NCBI GenBank assembly: GCA_051208035.1
Contig: JBPJFZ010000008.1
Coordinates: 62,001 to 126,000 of the forward strand
Direction of reading: 5' to 3'
Length of the DNA: 64,000 bases
DNA from: JACKOB01 sp024234575
GTDB lineage: Bacteria; Pseudomonadota; Gammaproteobacteria; Pseudomonadales; Oleiphilaceae
In this document: positions 1-8,470 of the stretch, piece after piece
How the letters are laid out: each line of letters opens with the position of its first letter
Numbering within the stretch: the first letter of the stretch is position 1
Made by a program: the position numbers and the translations under genes
The notes under the pieces: model-generated
Database searches by the model: none
Seen by the model: the letters and a program-made list of their open reading frames with translations, nothing else
Told to the model about the DNA's origin: nothing

Positions 1-332
1 TGGGCATTCACCATATATTCAACAGAGTCCGCGATAATTTCCCGTGACGGCAGACTGTACAGCATGCCGTCGTGACCCATGGCGATGCCATCGTCGACCG
101 CGATGGTGTTAAACTCTTTGGCTACACCGCCTGCCGCTTCGATCTCTCGAGCTACCAGTTGTCCCATGTCTTTTAAGTGGACGTGGCCAGGAACAAATTG
201 CGTAAATGAGTTAACCACAGCAACGATAGGTTTGCTGAAGTCATCGTCCTTCATGCCGGTAGCGCGCCAAAGCGCTCGTGCGCCGGCCATGTTTCTTCCG
301 TGGGTAGATGTTTTGGATCTGTAATCAGGCAT
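1..332 (-). CDS. ilvD: Dihydroxy-acid dehydratase, N-terminal part (cut by window edge)
   Basis: Reading leftwards from an ATG at 332, the frame stays open to the window edge (110 codons). It begins MPDYRSKTSTHGRNMAGARA and continues with GHVHLKDMGQLV and AVDDGIAMGHDGMLYSLPSR, the strongly conserved start of IlvD. The enzyme is an Fe-S dehydratase making the 2-keto acids of valine and isoleucine in the cytoplasm. Only the N-terminal sixth is present, so the cluster cysteines and active site lie outside. The next gene upstream (459-1340) is on the same strand, 126 bp away, and is unrelated in function. Identification is secure from these motifs. Confidence 0.95.
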   Translation of the reverse strand, partial: MPDYRSKTSTHGRNMAGARALWRATGMKDDDFSKPIVAVVNSFTQFVPGHVHLKDMGQLVAREIEAAGGVAKEFNTIAVDDGIAMGHDGMLYSLPSREIIADSVEYMVNA

Positions 333-437
333 GTGGGCTCTCGTCTTAAATGTACATAAAGCGGTTAAGAATTTTGGTTGATCAGGATAGCAAACAATGC
401 CGCTGCAGTGGAAGACTAAAAGATGTCGTATGGAGGG

Positions 438-461
438 TAACCCTAGTAATGATAAGGGTTA
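438..461 (-). terminator. Possible weak hairpin terminator after the cyclase gene
   Basis: A perfect 7-bp inverted repeat (TAACCCT / AGGGTTA) with a roughly 10-nt loop overlaps the stop codon of the cyclase-FHA gene. No T-run follows on the minus strand, so it is either a weak terminator or a 3'-end stabilising stem between that gene and ilvD. Confidence 0.3.
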
Positions 462-1340
462 ACAGTCAAAGCGAATAATGAAGTTCTGGTTGTTGGCAAT
501 GGGTTCACCCAAGCTGATGACACCCTTGCCCTGCAGGGGTAACTCTTCTCTTTTTAGAAAGAGTTCTGGTTCACCGCCGGTTTTAACCCAGGTGCCATTG
601 GTGCTGTGGTCTACCAGGACAAACTTGTTGCGTCGAAATTCAATCCAGGCGTGCTTGCGAGACGCAAAAGGAGAGGGTACTACCAGGTCGCATTCAGCGT
701 CACGGCCGATAGTGTAATCGGTCATTGCTGGTGTCACTGCAATAATGGTTCCCTGCACATGAATAGTAATTTTGCTGATAGACGTTTCCCGGTTCACGGG
801 TTTGATAACGGGCATCAGTGCCGTCATGCTGCCAGTGTTTTCTTCCCAATTTATCAGACAAATGGGCACGCTTTCTTTAAATGCTTTAATTTTCGCGTAG
901 TCGAACCGCTTAGCGTAAAGCTGGTTCTCTGGTGATAAACAGTCCACAGTAATTTCTGAGGTGACAATCTGCCAGGGGTTGGCGACGGCAACCATTCTTG
1001 CGGCGGTATTAACGGCGTCACCGAAGACATCGTTGTTTTCTAATATCGCAGGGCCATAATGATAGCCCACACGCACTGCGACAGAACCTCTGGCTGCTTC
1101 GAAGTGTTGCTGGATGGCTCTGGCTGCGGCGGTAGCGGCATTAGGGTCATCAAACCTTGCCATGATTTCATCACCAATGGTTTTGATGACAATACCTGCA
1201 TTGATGTTAATCAGGCTTTCCATGATGCGCATGCTGCTTGATATCGCCTCTTTAGCGCGTTCATCCCCTATCTTTTTATAGAGGTCTGAGCTGCCAGCAA
1301 CATCGGCGAACAATACAGCATAATTTTGTGATGACATCAT
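459..1340 (-). CDS. Class III adenylate cyclase with C-terminal FHA domain
   Basis: A 293-residue cytosolic protein with no membrane segment. Residues ~5-165 form a class III nucleotide cyclase domain: metal-binding Asp13 (FADVAGSS) and Asp57 (IKTIGDE), the adenine-selecting Lys53, and the transition-state Asn111/Arg115 pair in FGDAVNTAAR. All catalytic positions are present, so it should make cAMP. Residues ~192-285 are an FHA phosphothreonine-binding domain with Gly212-Arg213, Ser227-Arg228-x-His230 and Asn248-Gly249, suggesting control by, or recruitment to, a Ser/Thr-phosphorylated partner. It starts with tandem ATGs. It is divergent from a gene for a cyclic-nucleotide-binding-like HDOD protein, a likely functional partner (inference). 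Confidence 0.9.
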   Translation of the reverse strand: MMSSQNYAVLFADVAGSSDLYKKIGDERAKEAISSSMRIMESLININAGIVIKTIGDEIMARFDDPNAATAAARAIQQHFEAARGSVAVRVGYHYGPAILENNDVFGDAVNTAARMVAVANPWQIVTSEITVDCLSPENQLYAKRFDYAKIKAFKESVPICLINWEENTGSMTALMPVIKPVNRETSISKITIHVQGTIIAVTPAMTDYTIGRDAECDLVVPSPFASRKHAWIEFRRNKFVLVDHSTNGTWVKTGGEPELFLKREELPLQGKGVISLGEPIANNQNFIIRFDC

Positions 1341-1560
1341 CAGCTATCCGGAAATTCTCTTGTGTTGGGCTGGTATGCCTTGCCCTACAATTTAGTCGCT
1401 ACCCTGACCACCTAATCCTTTTGTCTAATACTCTCTTTATTATAGTCAGCTGTCTCAAGGTGCAAGGTGTTTTTACGCAGTATTTTCTAATATGTTCGGG
1501 TATTGCAGTCATGTTGCCGTGTAGATAAGGCTTCTGCAGAAATAGCATCAGGTTATAGCG

Positions 1561-1589
1561 TTGACTCTGGCTACATGCCAGGGTATCTG
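1561..1589 (+). promoter_or_regulatory. Possible promoter with palindromic spacer; 1341-1687 intergenic region
   Basis: In the 347-bp divergent gap between the cyclase and HDOD genes, a TTGACT box at 1561 and TATCTG at 1584 are 17 bp apart, pointing to the HDOD gene. The spacer contains a perfect CTGGC-tacat-GCCAG inverted repeat (1567-1581), placed as an operator would be. The -10 box is poor, so this is tentative. Nothing else in the gap is recognisable, and no small gene is apparent. Confidence 0.35.
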
Positions 1590-1687
1590 CAAGCTAAAAT
1601 TTGTCTAAAATTGAAGTGACTTTGACACATTGACTGATAGACTGAAGTGATAACACCTTCTTTTCCGGTAATAACGGTTATTGATTT

Positions 1688-2950
1688 ATGATGCAACAAG
1701 GGCAGCTCAAACTGGATAACCTCAAGGCGCTTAATCCCTTGGGAAAATTGACGGATGAACAGTTGGTTTTGTTGGCCTCACGTGCACACACGCGGCACTT
1801 CAAAAAGCGTAGTCTGGTGCTGGAGCGGGGCTCTGCCGATCATCATGAATATTTTTTACTTGCAGGTACGGTAGTTCTTGAGGCGAGTGATGGACGCAAG
1901 GCTATGGTGGAGGCTGGTAGTGAACGAGCTCGTTCGGCACTGGCGCACCTGCAGCCCAGGCAATATAACGTTTTAGCCGCCTCTGACTGTGAATTTTTAG
2001 TTGTTGCAGAAGAAGTGCTTGCGCAATTGTTGAAAGAGGCTCCTTCTGCCAGTTACCACGGTGAAAGCCGCGCGGCTGGTGGCGATGCCAACTATGAACT
2101 GCTGATGGATTTTTATGCAGATCTGAAAAACAATCAGTTTAAATTGCCCAGTGTTCCTGATATTGCTTTTAGAATCAAAGATCTGATAGATAAAGATTGC
2201 TCATCAGCAGAAGACATCGCCAAGGTTGTGGGGGCTGACCCCGCGATGGTTGTGAAAATTATTCGTGCTTGTAATAGCCCTTTGTATCGCGGGTTTTCAG
2301 AAGTTGAATCCTGTCGTGATGCGGTTGTCAGGCTTGGCATGGAAACGACCCGTCAGTTGGTCACCATATTTTCCATGCGCGAGCTGTTTAAAACCAAAAG
2401 GAAAGAACTGCAGGCTGCGATGGAAGATGTTTGGCAACGTTCACGTCATGTCGCTGCTATTGCCTATGTGCTGGCAGAAATAACCCCTGGACTTAATAAG
2501 GATCATGCACTTTTGGCTGGGTTAATTCACGATATTGGTGCGGTGCCGGTTATTTGTTATGCCGAGTCTTACGTCGATTTGTGGGCAGATGAAAAGAATC
2601 TGAGAGAAGCAATTGGCGAGCTAAAAGGTGAGCTTGGCAGCACGTTGCTAGAGCATTGGGGGTTTGTTGATAACCTAATAGAAGTGGTCAACCATTCTGA
2701 AGATTGGCTGTATGAGTCGGGGCATGACAAACCAAACTATGCAGACTTAGTCATTGTGGCAAAGATGCATACCCTGATCGGCAAGCCTGGGCAAAAAGAT
2801 CTGCCGCCTTTTAACTCGATCCCTGCATTCCAAAAGCTGGCCAACGGGGGACTGACACCCCAGAAAAGTCTGAAAGTGCTGGTCGAAGCCCGACACAAAA
2901 TAGATGAAGTGCTTAACTTGCTGGGTCCAGATTATCGCGTTGCTGTTTAG
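1688..2950 (+). CDS. HDOD-domain signalling protein with N-terminal cyclic-nucleotide-binding-like domain
   Basis: A 420-residue soluble protein. Residues ~10-118 resemble a cyclic-nucleotide-binding beta-roll (LTDEQLVLLASRA, LVLERGS, EYFLLAGTVVLE), but the usual FGE phosphate cassette is not obvious, so ligand binding is uncertain. Residues ~150-345 are an HDOD domain (LPSVPDIAFRIKDLI, VVGADPAMVVKIIRACNSPLY, LLAGLIHDIGAVPV), a regulatory HD-like output found in proteobacterial signalling proteins. It starts at ATG 1688. It is divergent from the adenylate cyclase gene and ends tail-to-tail with the K+ channel gene, with stop regions overlapping by 4 bp. The likely role is cAMP-linked signal output; this is inferred from context. 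Confidence 0.85.
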   Translation: MMQQGQLKLDNLKALNPLGKLTDEQLVLLASRAHTRHFKKRSLVLERGSADHHEYFLLAGTVVLEASDGRKAMVEAGSERARSALAHLQPRQYNVLAASDCEFLVVAEEVLAQLLKEAPSASYHGESRAAGGDANYELLMDFYADLKNNQFKLPSVPDIAFRIKDLIDKDCSSAEDIAKVVGADPAMVVKIIRACNSPLYRGFSEVESCRDAVVRLGMETTRQLVTIFSMRELFKTKRKELQAAMEDVWQRSRHVAAIAYVLAEITPGLNKDHALLAGLIHDIGAVPVICYAESYVDLWADEKNLREAIGELKGELGSTLLEHWGFVDNLIEVVNHSEDWLYESGHDKPNYADLVIVAKMHTLIGKPGQKDLPPFNSIPAFQKLANGGLTPQKSLKVLVEARHKIDEVLNLLGPDYRVAV

Positions 2951-3780
2951 CCTGTTTTGTCGGTTGTGTCTGCCTGCCCGTCTTGCTCTTTTTGCTGTTG
3001 TTTAACGATATAGCTCAAGCTTTTTTCGAGGCGAATTATTTTGGCGTCGAGGTCTTCTAGTTTGCTTAAAATACGATGCTCCCGATGCAAAATTTCACGC
3101 TCTTCTTTGGAAATGATAAAAGCAGAAAAGTTTGCTGTTAGTAGCGAGAACAGACCTATACCCATCAGTATTAAGAAAGATGCAAAAAGTCGGCCTTCAG
3201 TGCTCAGAGGTACCAGGTCGCCGTAACCTACTGTCGTTACGGTCACCCATGCCCACCATATACCATCCCAGGGAGTATCAAAGCCCGGATCGATGGCGGC
3301 TATTAAAAACCCCGACATAACAATAACGATAAAGGCCACCATTAACGTTGTACCAAGGTGGTTTCTAACCAAAACGCGTCTGGCGGTGCTGCTTACCTGT
3401 ACCAGAAAATCAAAAAGAACAATTAATCTGAGTGCTCGCAATGCACTGGCTGAGGGTAGTTCGGCCCATATAATGGGAAAGCCCAGCAAGATAATGACAA
3501 CATTTATCCAGTTTCCTTTTATGTACCCCCACTTATCATTAACAAGATAAGTCATCACCGTTGTTTCAAAAAGGAAGAACGACCAGATAATCCAATCCGT
3601 GTTATTGGCTGCTTTGATGGTCATATGGCCGCTGGCTTCCAGATACCATTCAATAATAATCCAGATAGCCATTGCCAGCATGGGGCCATCCATAAAACGT
3701 GAGAACCTTCTGGCCCGTGCAGTTTCATTTGCGGCAACGCCTGCCAGACCAAGAATTCTTGGGAAGGATGTGGAGTTCAT
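2947..3780 (-). CDS. Voltage-gated-type potassium channel protein
   Basis: A 277-residue membrane protein counted from the ATG at 3780. An in-frame start at 3858 would add 26 hydrophobic residues of doubtful worth. It has an S1-S4-like region (~30-140) with an arginine-rich S4 (ALRALRLIVLFDFLV then ARRVLVRN), a pore helix and K+ selectivity filter TVGYGD at ~183-188, and a last helix running into a charged coiled coil (~224-265, KEEREILHREHRILSKLEDL). This is the six-helix, single-pore-domain ion channel architecture; subunits would assemble as tetramers in the inner membrane. No RCK domain is present. The 3' end overlaps that of the HDOD gene by 4 bp. Confidence 0.88.
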   Translation of the reverse strand: MNSTSFPRILGLAGVAANETARARRFSRFMDGPMLAMAIWIIIEWYLEASGHMTIKAANNTDWIIWSFFLFETTVMTYLVNDKWGYIKGNWINVVIILLGFPIIWAELPSASALRALRLIVLFDFLVQVSSTARRVLVRNHLGTTLMVAFIVIVMSGFLIAAIDPGFDTPWDGIWWAWVTVTTVGYGDLVPLSTEGRLFASFLILMGIGLFSLLTANFSAFIISKEEREILHREHRILSKLEDLDAKIIRLEKSLSYIVKQQQKEQDGQADTTDKTG

Positions 3781-3935
3781 TGTTACAAATATTATCCAAA
3801 TAAAGTGTGTGCTAAAAAGTATAGACTTAAAAAAGATAACTGAAATGTCATGGCTCAAACTGTGTGAACATAAAAATCAATATGAAAAAATTCCCTTGCG
3901 CTTGATGTCGTTGGTTGCGCTTAGTCACTAAGAAA

Positions 3936-3941
3936 TATAAT
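3936..3941 (+). promoter_or_regulatory. Consensus -10 box upstream of the thioesterase gene
   Basis: A perfect TATAAT lies 63 bp before the TTG start of the thioesterase gene. Upstream TTGGTT (19-bp spacer) or TTGCGC (15-bp spacer) could be the -35, neither ideal. A strong AAGGAG ribosome site follows at 3993-3998. Confidence 0.4.
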
Positions 3942-4003
3942 AATCGGGCAACAAATTTCGAAATGGCGAGTAAAAAGAGAGAGTTATTTTCAAGGAGATT
4001 TTT

Positions 4004-4447
4004 TTGTCACGAGTGAATATTAGTTTTCCAGACCCGGTATTGTTTACGCATGATTTGCGGGTGCGGACATACGACATCAATAAAGGTGGGCATCTGGGGC
4101 ATGATCGACTGGTGTCTTTGCTGCACGAGGCCAGAGAACATTTCTTTTTTAAGCTGGGTTTTAAAGAGTTGGACATTGATGGTATCGGCATTGTTGTTGC
4201 TGATTTGATGGTGCAGTACCTGGGCGAGGCGTTTATGGCGCAGCGTCTGGAAATTGACATGTCTATCTCGGGTGTTGGTAGAAAAAGTGTCGATATGTAT
4301 TATCGGGTAAAATGTATTGATAACAACGAGTTAGTTGCCTTGGCTAAAACAGCCATTGTCTTTTTTGACTACGGACCGCGAGCTGCGGTAGAAGTGCCGC
4401 CAGTATTTTTATCTCGCATTAAAGAGCGAATGGGGTGGGCTCTGTGA
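4004..4447 (+). CDS. Hotdog-fold acyl-CoA thioesterase (4HBT family)
   Basis: A 147-residue protein of the 4-hydroxybenzoyl-CoA/YbgC-like thioesterase type: YDINKGGHLGHDRLVSLLHEAR is the usual N-terminal helix motif, followed by the beta-sheet segment VVADLMVQYLGEAF. It would hydrolyse an acyl-CoA or acyl-ACP thioester in the cytoplasm; the substrate cannot be told from sequence. The TTG start at 4004 is favoured by AAGGAG six bases upstream and there is no good ATG nearby. The stop codon overlaps the GTG start of the LON-domain gene (GTGA), indicating translational coupling. Confidence 0.85.
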   Translation: MSRVNISFPDPVLFTHDLRVRTYDINKGGHLGHDRLVSLLHEAREHFFFKLGFKELDIDGIGIVVADLMVQYLGEAFMAQRLEIDMSISGVGRKSVDMYYRVKCIDNNELVALAKTAIVFFDYGPRAAVEVPPVFLSRIKERMGWAL

Positions 4448-5019
4448 GCATGCCATTGTTCCCTCTGAACTCGGTGCTTTGCCCCAAAGGGCGCATACCG
4501 CTGCAACTGTTTGAGCATCGCTATATTGATATGCTTTCTTCCTGTCTCAAAACAGGGCAAGGCTTTGTGCTGGTATTACTGCAGGATGGTAAAGATACGG
4601 ACACTCATGTCAGGTTTTATGCAACAGGTACATCCGTATTTATTCAGGATTTCAATCAGCTACCCAATGGCATGCTGGGTATTACCGTCGAGGCAATCGA
4701 AAAGGTTGCTGTCACCTCTGTTTCCCAAAACGACTCTGGCCTGCATTCGGGGACGGTTACTGTTCTTGCCGAAGAGCCATATCAGACGTTACCTTCGGGT
4801 TTTGATGACCTGGTGTCGCTGCTGCAACGACTAATGGCGTACCCAGCGGTCAGCGAGTTGAATATGGACGTCGATTGGCAGGATGCCCGCCATATTGGTT
4901 GGCGACTGACAGAACTACTGCCTGTCAGTAAACATGACAAGCAGCGCTTGTTGGAGCTGGATGATCCTATTGTGCGGTTGCAGCAAATTGACGAGTTGCT
5001 CGATTTACTCGGAAGCTAA
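4444..5019 (+). CDS. Stand-alone LON substrate-binding (N-terminal) domain protein
   Basis: A 191-residue protein if started at the GTG overlapping the previous stop; an in-frame GTG at 4435 or ATG at 4450 are alternatives. The opening MPLFPLNSVLCPKGRIPLQLFEHRYIDML is the Lon N-terminal (LON/PUA-like) domain signature, and FIQDFNQLPNGMLGI plus a C-terminal helical part (DDPIVRLQQIDELLDLL) match the free-standing bacterial LON-domain family. There is no ATPase or protease domain. Such proteins are thought to bind substrate or act as adaptors; the function is not established. Coupled to the thioesterase gene; convergent with the DedA-PAP2 gene. Confidence 0.88.
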   Translation: MSMPLFPLNSVLCPKGRIPLQLFEHRYIDMLSSCLKTGQGFVLVLLQDGKDTDTHVRFYATGTSVFIQDFNQLPNGMLGITVEAIEKVAVTSVSQNDSGLHSGTVTVLAEEPYQTLPSGFDDLVSLLQRLMAYPAVSELNMDVDWQDARHIGWRLTELLPVSKHDKQRLLELDDPIVRLQQIDELLDLLGS

Positions 5020-5052
5020 CCAGCGCAGAAGTAGCGACAGCCACTGCCTGAA

Positions 5053-6498
5053 TCATAACAGTTGATACTTTAATACTGCGCCGTCAAATTTAACGTAAAC
5101 GTAGGTCACCGCTGTCACAAGATATACTATCAGTGCCGCCAGTGTGGAGCTGTCAACCGTTAACGCCTCTTTGTCGTAACGACTAAACGATACTCGGGTT
5201 ATGGCAGTAATCAGCAACCCTAGCAGGATTCCGCCCAACACATCGGTAAACCAATGTACCCCCAGATATAGGCGGCTCAAGCTGATTAACAGCACTGGCA
5301 CCAGGCACAGCAGATAAGTTTTCCAGCGTTGCCTGGCCTCCTGCTCTTGTGCGATAAAGGTTGCGAGCAGCATCCAGAAAACGGTGGCGCCGCTGGCATG
5401 ACCGCTGGGGAAAGAGAATGATGTTGGTGGAGCGTTAACGAGTGCGGGCCTGGCTAGCGCAAAGAGGTCTTTCAATCCGTGTGATAGTAGCATGGTGGCA
5501 AGTCCTGCCAGTAGCACATGCATAGCCGCCGCGTAATGGCCACGGAACAGCAGCAGGGCAATTGCCAAAGCAAAAACCAATGTATGAAACCCTGAATTTC
5601 CCAGCAGTGTCACGCAGATAAATAGCGGATCAAACAGGGGGTGGCGCAGCTGCATGATAAATTCGGTTACCTGAATATCGCTGGGTGTGAGCAACGATGT
5701 CATGGAGACAACTGTCGCAAGTAATGTAAGTAACGTCAGCGAGAGTCCGGCAAGGGTGATTGAAGGCAGTGGGAACTCACCTCGGATGTCTGGTCTGTGG
5801 CGGCTAAGAATCTTCCAGAATAAGTGTGCCTGTGAATATTGCTTTATGTGGTGAGACAGTCTTTGGTAGACAGCGCCGTCGCTTTGCAGGGCCCACTGGA
5901 TACGGATACTAAGTAGCAGAATTGCGGCAATGGCTGTTATGGATCCCAGTAGAATAGGGTAAAAGTGGGGGGGAAGTTTCACGTCCAGCTGTAGTGATGC
6001 CCCCACCAAAAAGCCGGGTAGTACGTACATAGGTGCCCAGACGATGGCTGAAGAAGCGTTGTAGATAAAGAAACGCTTCGCTGACATATTTAGTGCGCCG
6101 GCAACCATAGGAATAATGGGTCGTATAGGGCCAATAAAACGGCCGATAATAACGCTTTTTCCGCCATGGGTTTCGAAGAAACGAGTGCCAGATTGCAGTA
6201 CTTTTGGGTAGCGGGAAAAAGGCCAAATATGATGAATCCGATCCTTAAAGTGCTTCCCAAGCCAAAAGCTCAGGCCGTCGCCACTAACTGCCCCCAGAAA
6301 TGCCATGAGAAGTGCGGTGGATAGCTGCGTTGCACCGTGACCGGTGAGTACGGCGAGAAAAAACAAAACGGCTACGCCAGGGATGATGACACCGGCTATA
6401 GCCAGTGACTCCAGGAATGCAGTAAAAAATATTGCCGCAGCAAGCCATTGCTGGTGCTGATTAAGCCAGGATTCTAATAAATTGAGGAATTCGTTCAC
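5053..6498 (-). CDS. DedA (VTT)-PAP2 phosphatase fusion membrane protein
   Basis: A 481-residue inner-membrane protein. The N-terminal ~200 residues are a DedA/VTT domain with the diagnostic GRFIGPIRPIIPMVAGALNM segment. The C-terminal half is a PAP2 acid phosphatase domain with all three motifs: KDLFALARP, FPSGHASG and SRLYLGVHWFTDVLGG, so catalytic residues are intact. DedA proteins are linked to lipid-carrier transport (for example undecaprenyl phosphate) and PAP2 enzymes to lipid diphosphate dephosphorylation, so the fusion suggests lipid-carrier recycling (inference). Its start overlaps the end of the upstream degenerate GGDEF gene by 4 bp; the three genes form one coupled operon. Confidence 0.92.
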   Translation of the reverse strand: MNEFLNLLESWLNQHQQWLAAAIFFTAFLESLAIAGVIIPGVAVLFFLAVLTGHGATQLSTALLMAFLGAVSGDGLSFWLGKHFKDRIHHIWPFSRYPKVLQSGTRFFETHGGKSVIIGRFIGPIRPIIPMVAGALNMSAKRFFIYNASSAIVWAPMYVLPGFLVGASLQLDVKLPPHFYPILLGSITAIAAILLLSIRIQWALQSDGAVYQRLSHHIKQYSQAHLFWKILSRHRPDIRGEFPLPSITLAGLSLTLLTLLATVVSMTSLLTPSDIQVTEFIMQLRHPLFDPLFICVTLLGNSGFHTLVFALAIALLLFRGHYAAAMHVLLAGLATMLLSHGLKDLFALARPALVNAPPTSFSFPSGHASGATVFWMLLATFIAQEQEARQRWKTYLLCLVPVLLISLSRLYLGVHWFTDVLGGILLGLLITAITRVSFSRYDKEALTVDSSTLAALIVYLVTAVTYVYVKFDGAVLKYQLL

Positions 6499-7475
6499 GT
6501 GTCGCTGTGGGCTACTCTGTTATGGCCTTTTTTCTGCGCGTCAGCAAGAGCGTTATTGGCAGAGCTAACCATATCTTTACTGCTTCTGTGCTCTGCCGTC
6601 AAGGTGGTGCAGCCAACACTTACCGATATGGAATCGACAACCGGCCAGTTACCTTCTTCTGCACGTCGGCGGATACGTTCGGCAATAACAAGCAGTCCTT
6701 CGGTGGGAGTGTTGGGCAATAACAAATAGAACCGTTCTTCACCATCGTAATACAGACTATCGCCTGCGCGAATCATGCTGATCAGCATTTTCGACAACTC
6801 TGCGAGAAGGTCGCTTGCTACCGCTTGGCCATGCACATCTTTTACCTGGGGGAAGTAATCAATTTCCATTGAAATTAATGAGAGTGGGTGCCCCGTGTCA
6901 TCGGCCCGACTCACTTCTTTCACCAGGGTCTCATCGAAATGACGGATGTTGTATGCACCGGTCATGGAGTCAGTAATAGATAGCTCGACGAGAGACTGAT
7001 TACGATGGTGGTGTAAATAAGCAAACATTCCCGCAATACCTGCAAGCAGCATGTAGCTCGAAAAGAAACGCATGCCTTCAAAAAGCCCTGCAATAATCGT
7101 GACGAGCAGAGAAATCAATGACAGCGTGATGATATTAAAGAATAAGGCTGATCGTAGAGATAAAGAGAGAAAGCTCAGCAACCCGAGAGGGTACAGCCAG
7201 TGCAATGCACCAAATTCACCATGATTAATCCGTAACGCAATCACGAGCACTGCTGATGACAAAATCACCTCGTGACCTGTTTCGCGTAGTTGGCGCTTCA
7301 CCTGCAGTATTGAGAACGCCGAGCCAAATATAAATAAGGGTATAAATAGCGCGGCAGTATAAAACAAATAATACAAACCATATTGGTAGTTCAGCCAGGC
7401 CAGCATAGCCATCAACAACGCAGCAACAGTATAAAGTGCCGCTCGCGTTTGTGCCCGCAGTTGTGCCTCTGTCAT
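6495..7475 (-). CDS. Membrane protein with degenerate GGDEF domain (signature GEERF)
   Basis: A 326-residue protein: about six membrane helices in residues 1-165, then a GGDEF-type domain starting at ITDSMTGAYNIRHF. The signature loop reads GEERF instead of GG(D/E)EF, and the first metal-site region reads EIDYFPQVKDVHG, so diguanylate cyclase activity is unlikely. The inhibitory-site motif RxxD is kept (RAGD five residues before the signature). This suggests a c-di-GMP-binding or scaffold role rather than synthesis (inference). It overlaps genes on both sides by 4 bp and is a paralogue of the next gene upstream. Confidence 0.85.
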   Translation of the reverse strand: MTEAQLRAQTRAALYTVAALLMAMLAWLNYQYGLYYLFYTAALFIPLFIFGSAFSILQVKRQLRETGHEVILSSAVLVIALRINHGEFGALHWLYPLGLLSFLSLSLRSALFFNIITLSLISLLVTIIAGLFEGMRFFSSYMLLAGIAGMFAYLHHHRNQSLVELSITDSMTGAYNIRHFDETLVKEVSRADDTGHPLSLISMEIDYFPQVKDVHGQAVASDLLAELSKMLISMIRAGDSLYYDGEERFYLLLPNTPTEGLLVIAERIRRRAEEGNWPVVDSISVSVGCTTLTAEHRSSKDMVSSANNALADAQKKGHNRVAHSDT

Positions 7476-8470
7476 ATCACCCCCTGCGCAGTCTCTTTAT
7501 CTGTATAGCTTGACGTGCGGTTCTTTCCGCCACTCTGCGCCTGGCGTAATGCTAGGATGGCTTTTTGAATCATTGTTGCAGAGTCGTCGCCAACATTCAG
7601 GCCAGCGACACCCACGCTCACCGTCATCATGGCATCATCAATGCGTAATGATTTTTTACAACGCAGTCGAATCGCTTCGGCCTTTTTGAAAGCTTCACGG
7701 GTGCCTATTAAGGGCAATATGATTAAGAACTGTGCCTGTTCATAACGGTAATAGGTGTCGAATGGGCGTAGTGACTCATGCAGCATTTTGCCCAGTTGTT
7801 TAAGCACTATTTCGCTGTCTCCGGGGGAAAGTGAACCCATAAAATCCGGGTCGATAGATGTCGCCAGCATGCTCAGTGGCGTGCCTTCTCTTTCGCTGCG
7901 CAATATTTCTCTGGTCAGGTCATCGGCCAAATGTTCGCGGGTTGAAGCGAGAGTTAGGTTGTCAGTGCGTCGCAAAGGTTTAAGCTGTTTTTCTCTTTCT
8001 TCCCGCAGATAAACAAAAGCGCCAGTTAAAATTAGGCAGAAAAGATAGTTTATAAGCAACTGTATTTTTTCCGGACCCTGGAAGAAATTAGTAACCATAA
8101 AAATAAAGCCGACGCAGTGTAGTAATGCAATGACTGACGATTGCCGAATAGGGTAGATAAAAAAAGTAATTACCGGAAACGCATAAGCCCAGTTAGCAGC
8201 ATAACTTCCCTCTGTGATTGCGCTAAGAATTGTCGCTACGCCAAGCAGCGCGACGATAATGTGCGCAAGCCAGCGGTGGATGAGCGGGTTTTTCTCGGTC
8301 AGGCGTTTTTTCTGCGTTCTAAGCCATATCAGCAAAGCAAAAATCAACGCGGTGCCTGACGACAGGTATTCGCCGTAAAAAAACGCGACGATGGAAAAAA
8401 GAGCGGTGGACAAGGCGACGGCGATGAAAACGTTGATTTGGACGTTTTGATTAATTTCTGTTTGCGACAT
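7472..8470 (-). CDS. Membrane protein with degenerate GGDEF domain (signature EQAQF)
   Basis: A 332-residue protein with the same plan as its downstream neighbour: about six hydrophobic helices followed by a GGDEF-like domain beginning near LTLASTREHLADDL. The signature position is EQAQF (in RYEQAQFLIILP), so all catalytic residues are lost, while RPFD preserves the RxxD inhibitory-site spacing. It ends VGVAGLNVGDDSATM...GGKNRTSSY like genuine GGDEF domains. First gene of a three-gene coupled operon with the second GGDEF-like gene and the DedA-PAP2 gene. Likely a c-di-GMP-responsive or dimerising membrane regulator; not proven by sequence alone. Confidence 0.83.
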   Translation of the reverse strand: MSQTEINQNVQINVFIAVALSTALFSIVAFFYGEYLSSGTALIFALLIWLRTQKKRLTEKNPLIHRWLAHIIVALLGVATILSAITEGSYAANWAYAFPVITFFIYPIRQSSVIALLHCVGFIFMVTNFFQGPEKIQLLINYLFCLILTGAFVYLREEREKQLKPLRRTDNLTLASTREHLADDLTREILRSEREGTPLSMLATSIDPDFMGSLSPGDSEIVLKQLGKMLHESLRPFDTYYRYEQAQFLIILPLIGTREAFKKAEAIRLRCKKSLRIDDAMMTVSVGVAGLNVGDDSATMIQKAILALRQAQSGGKNRTSSYTDKETAQGVI

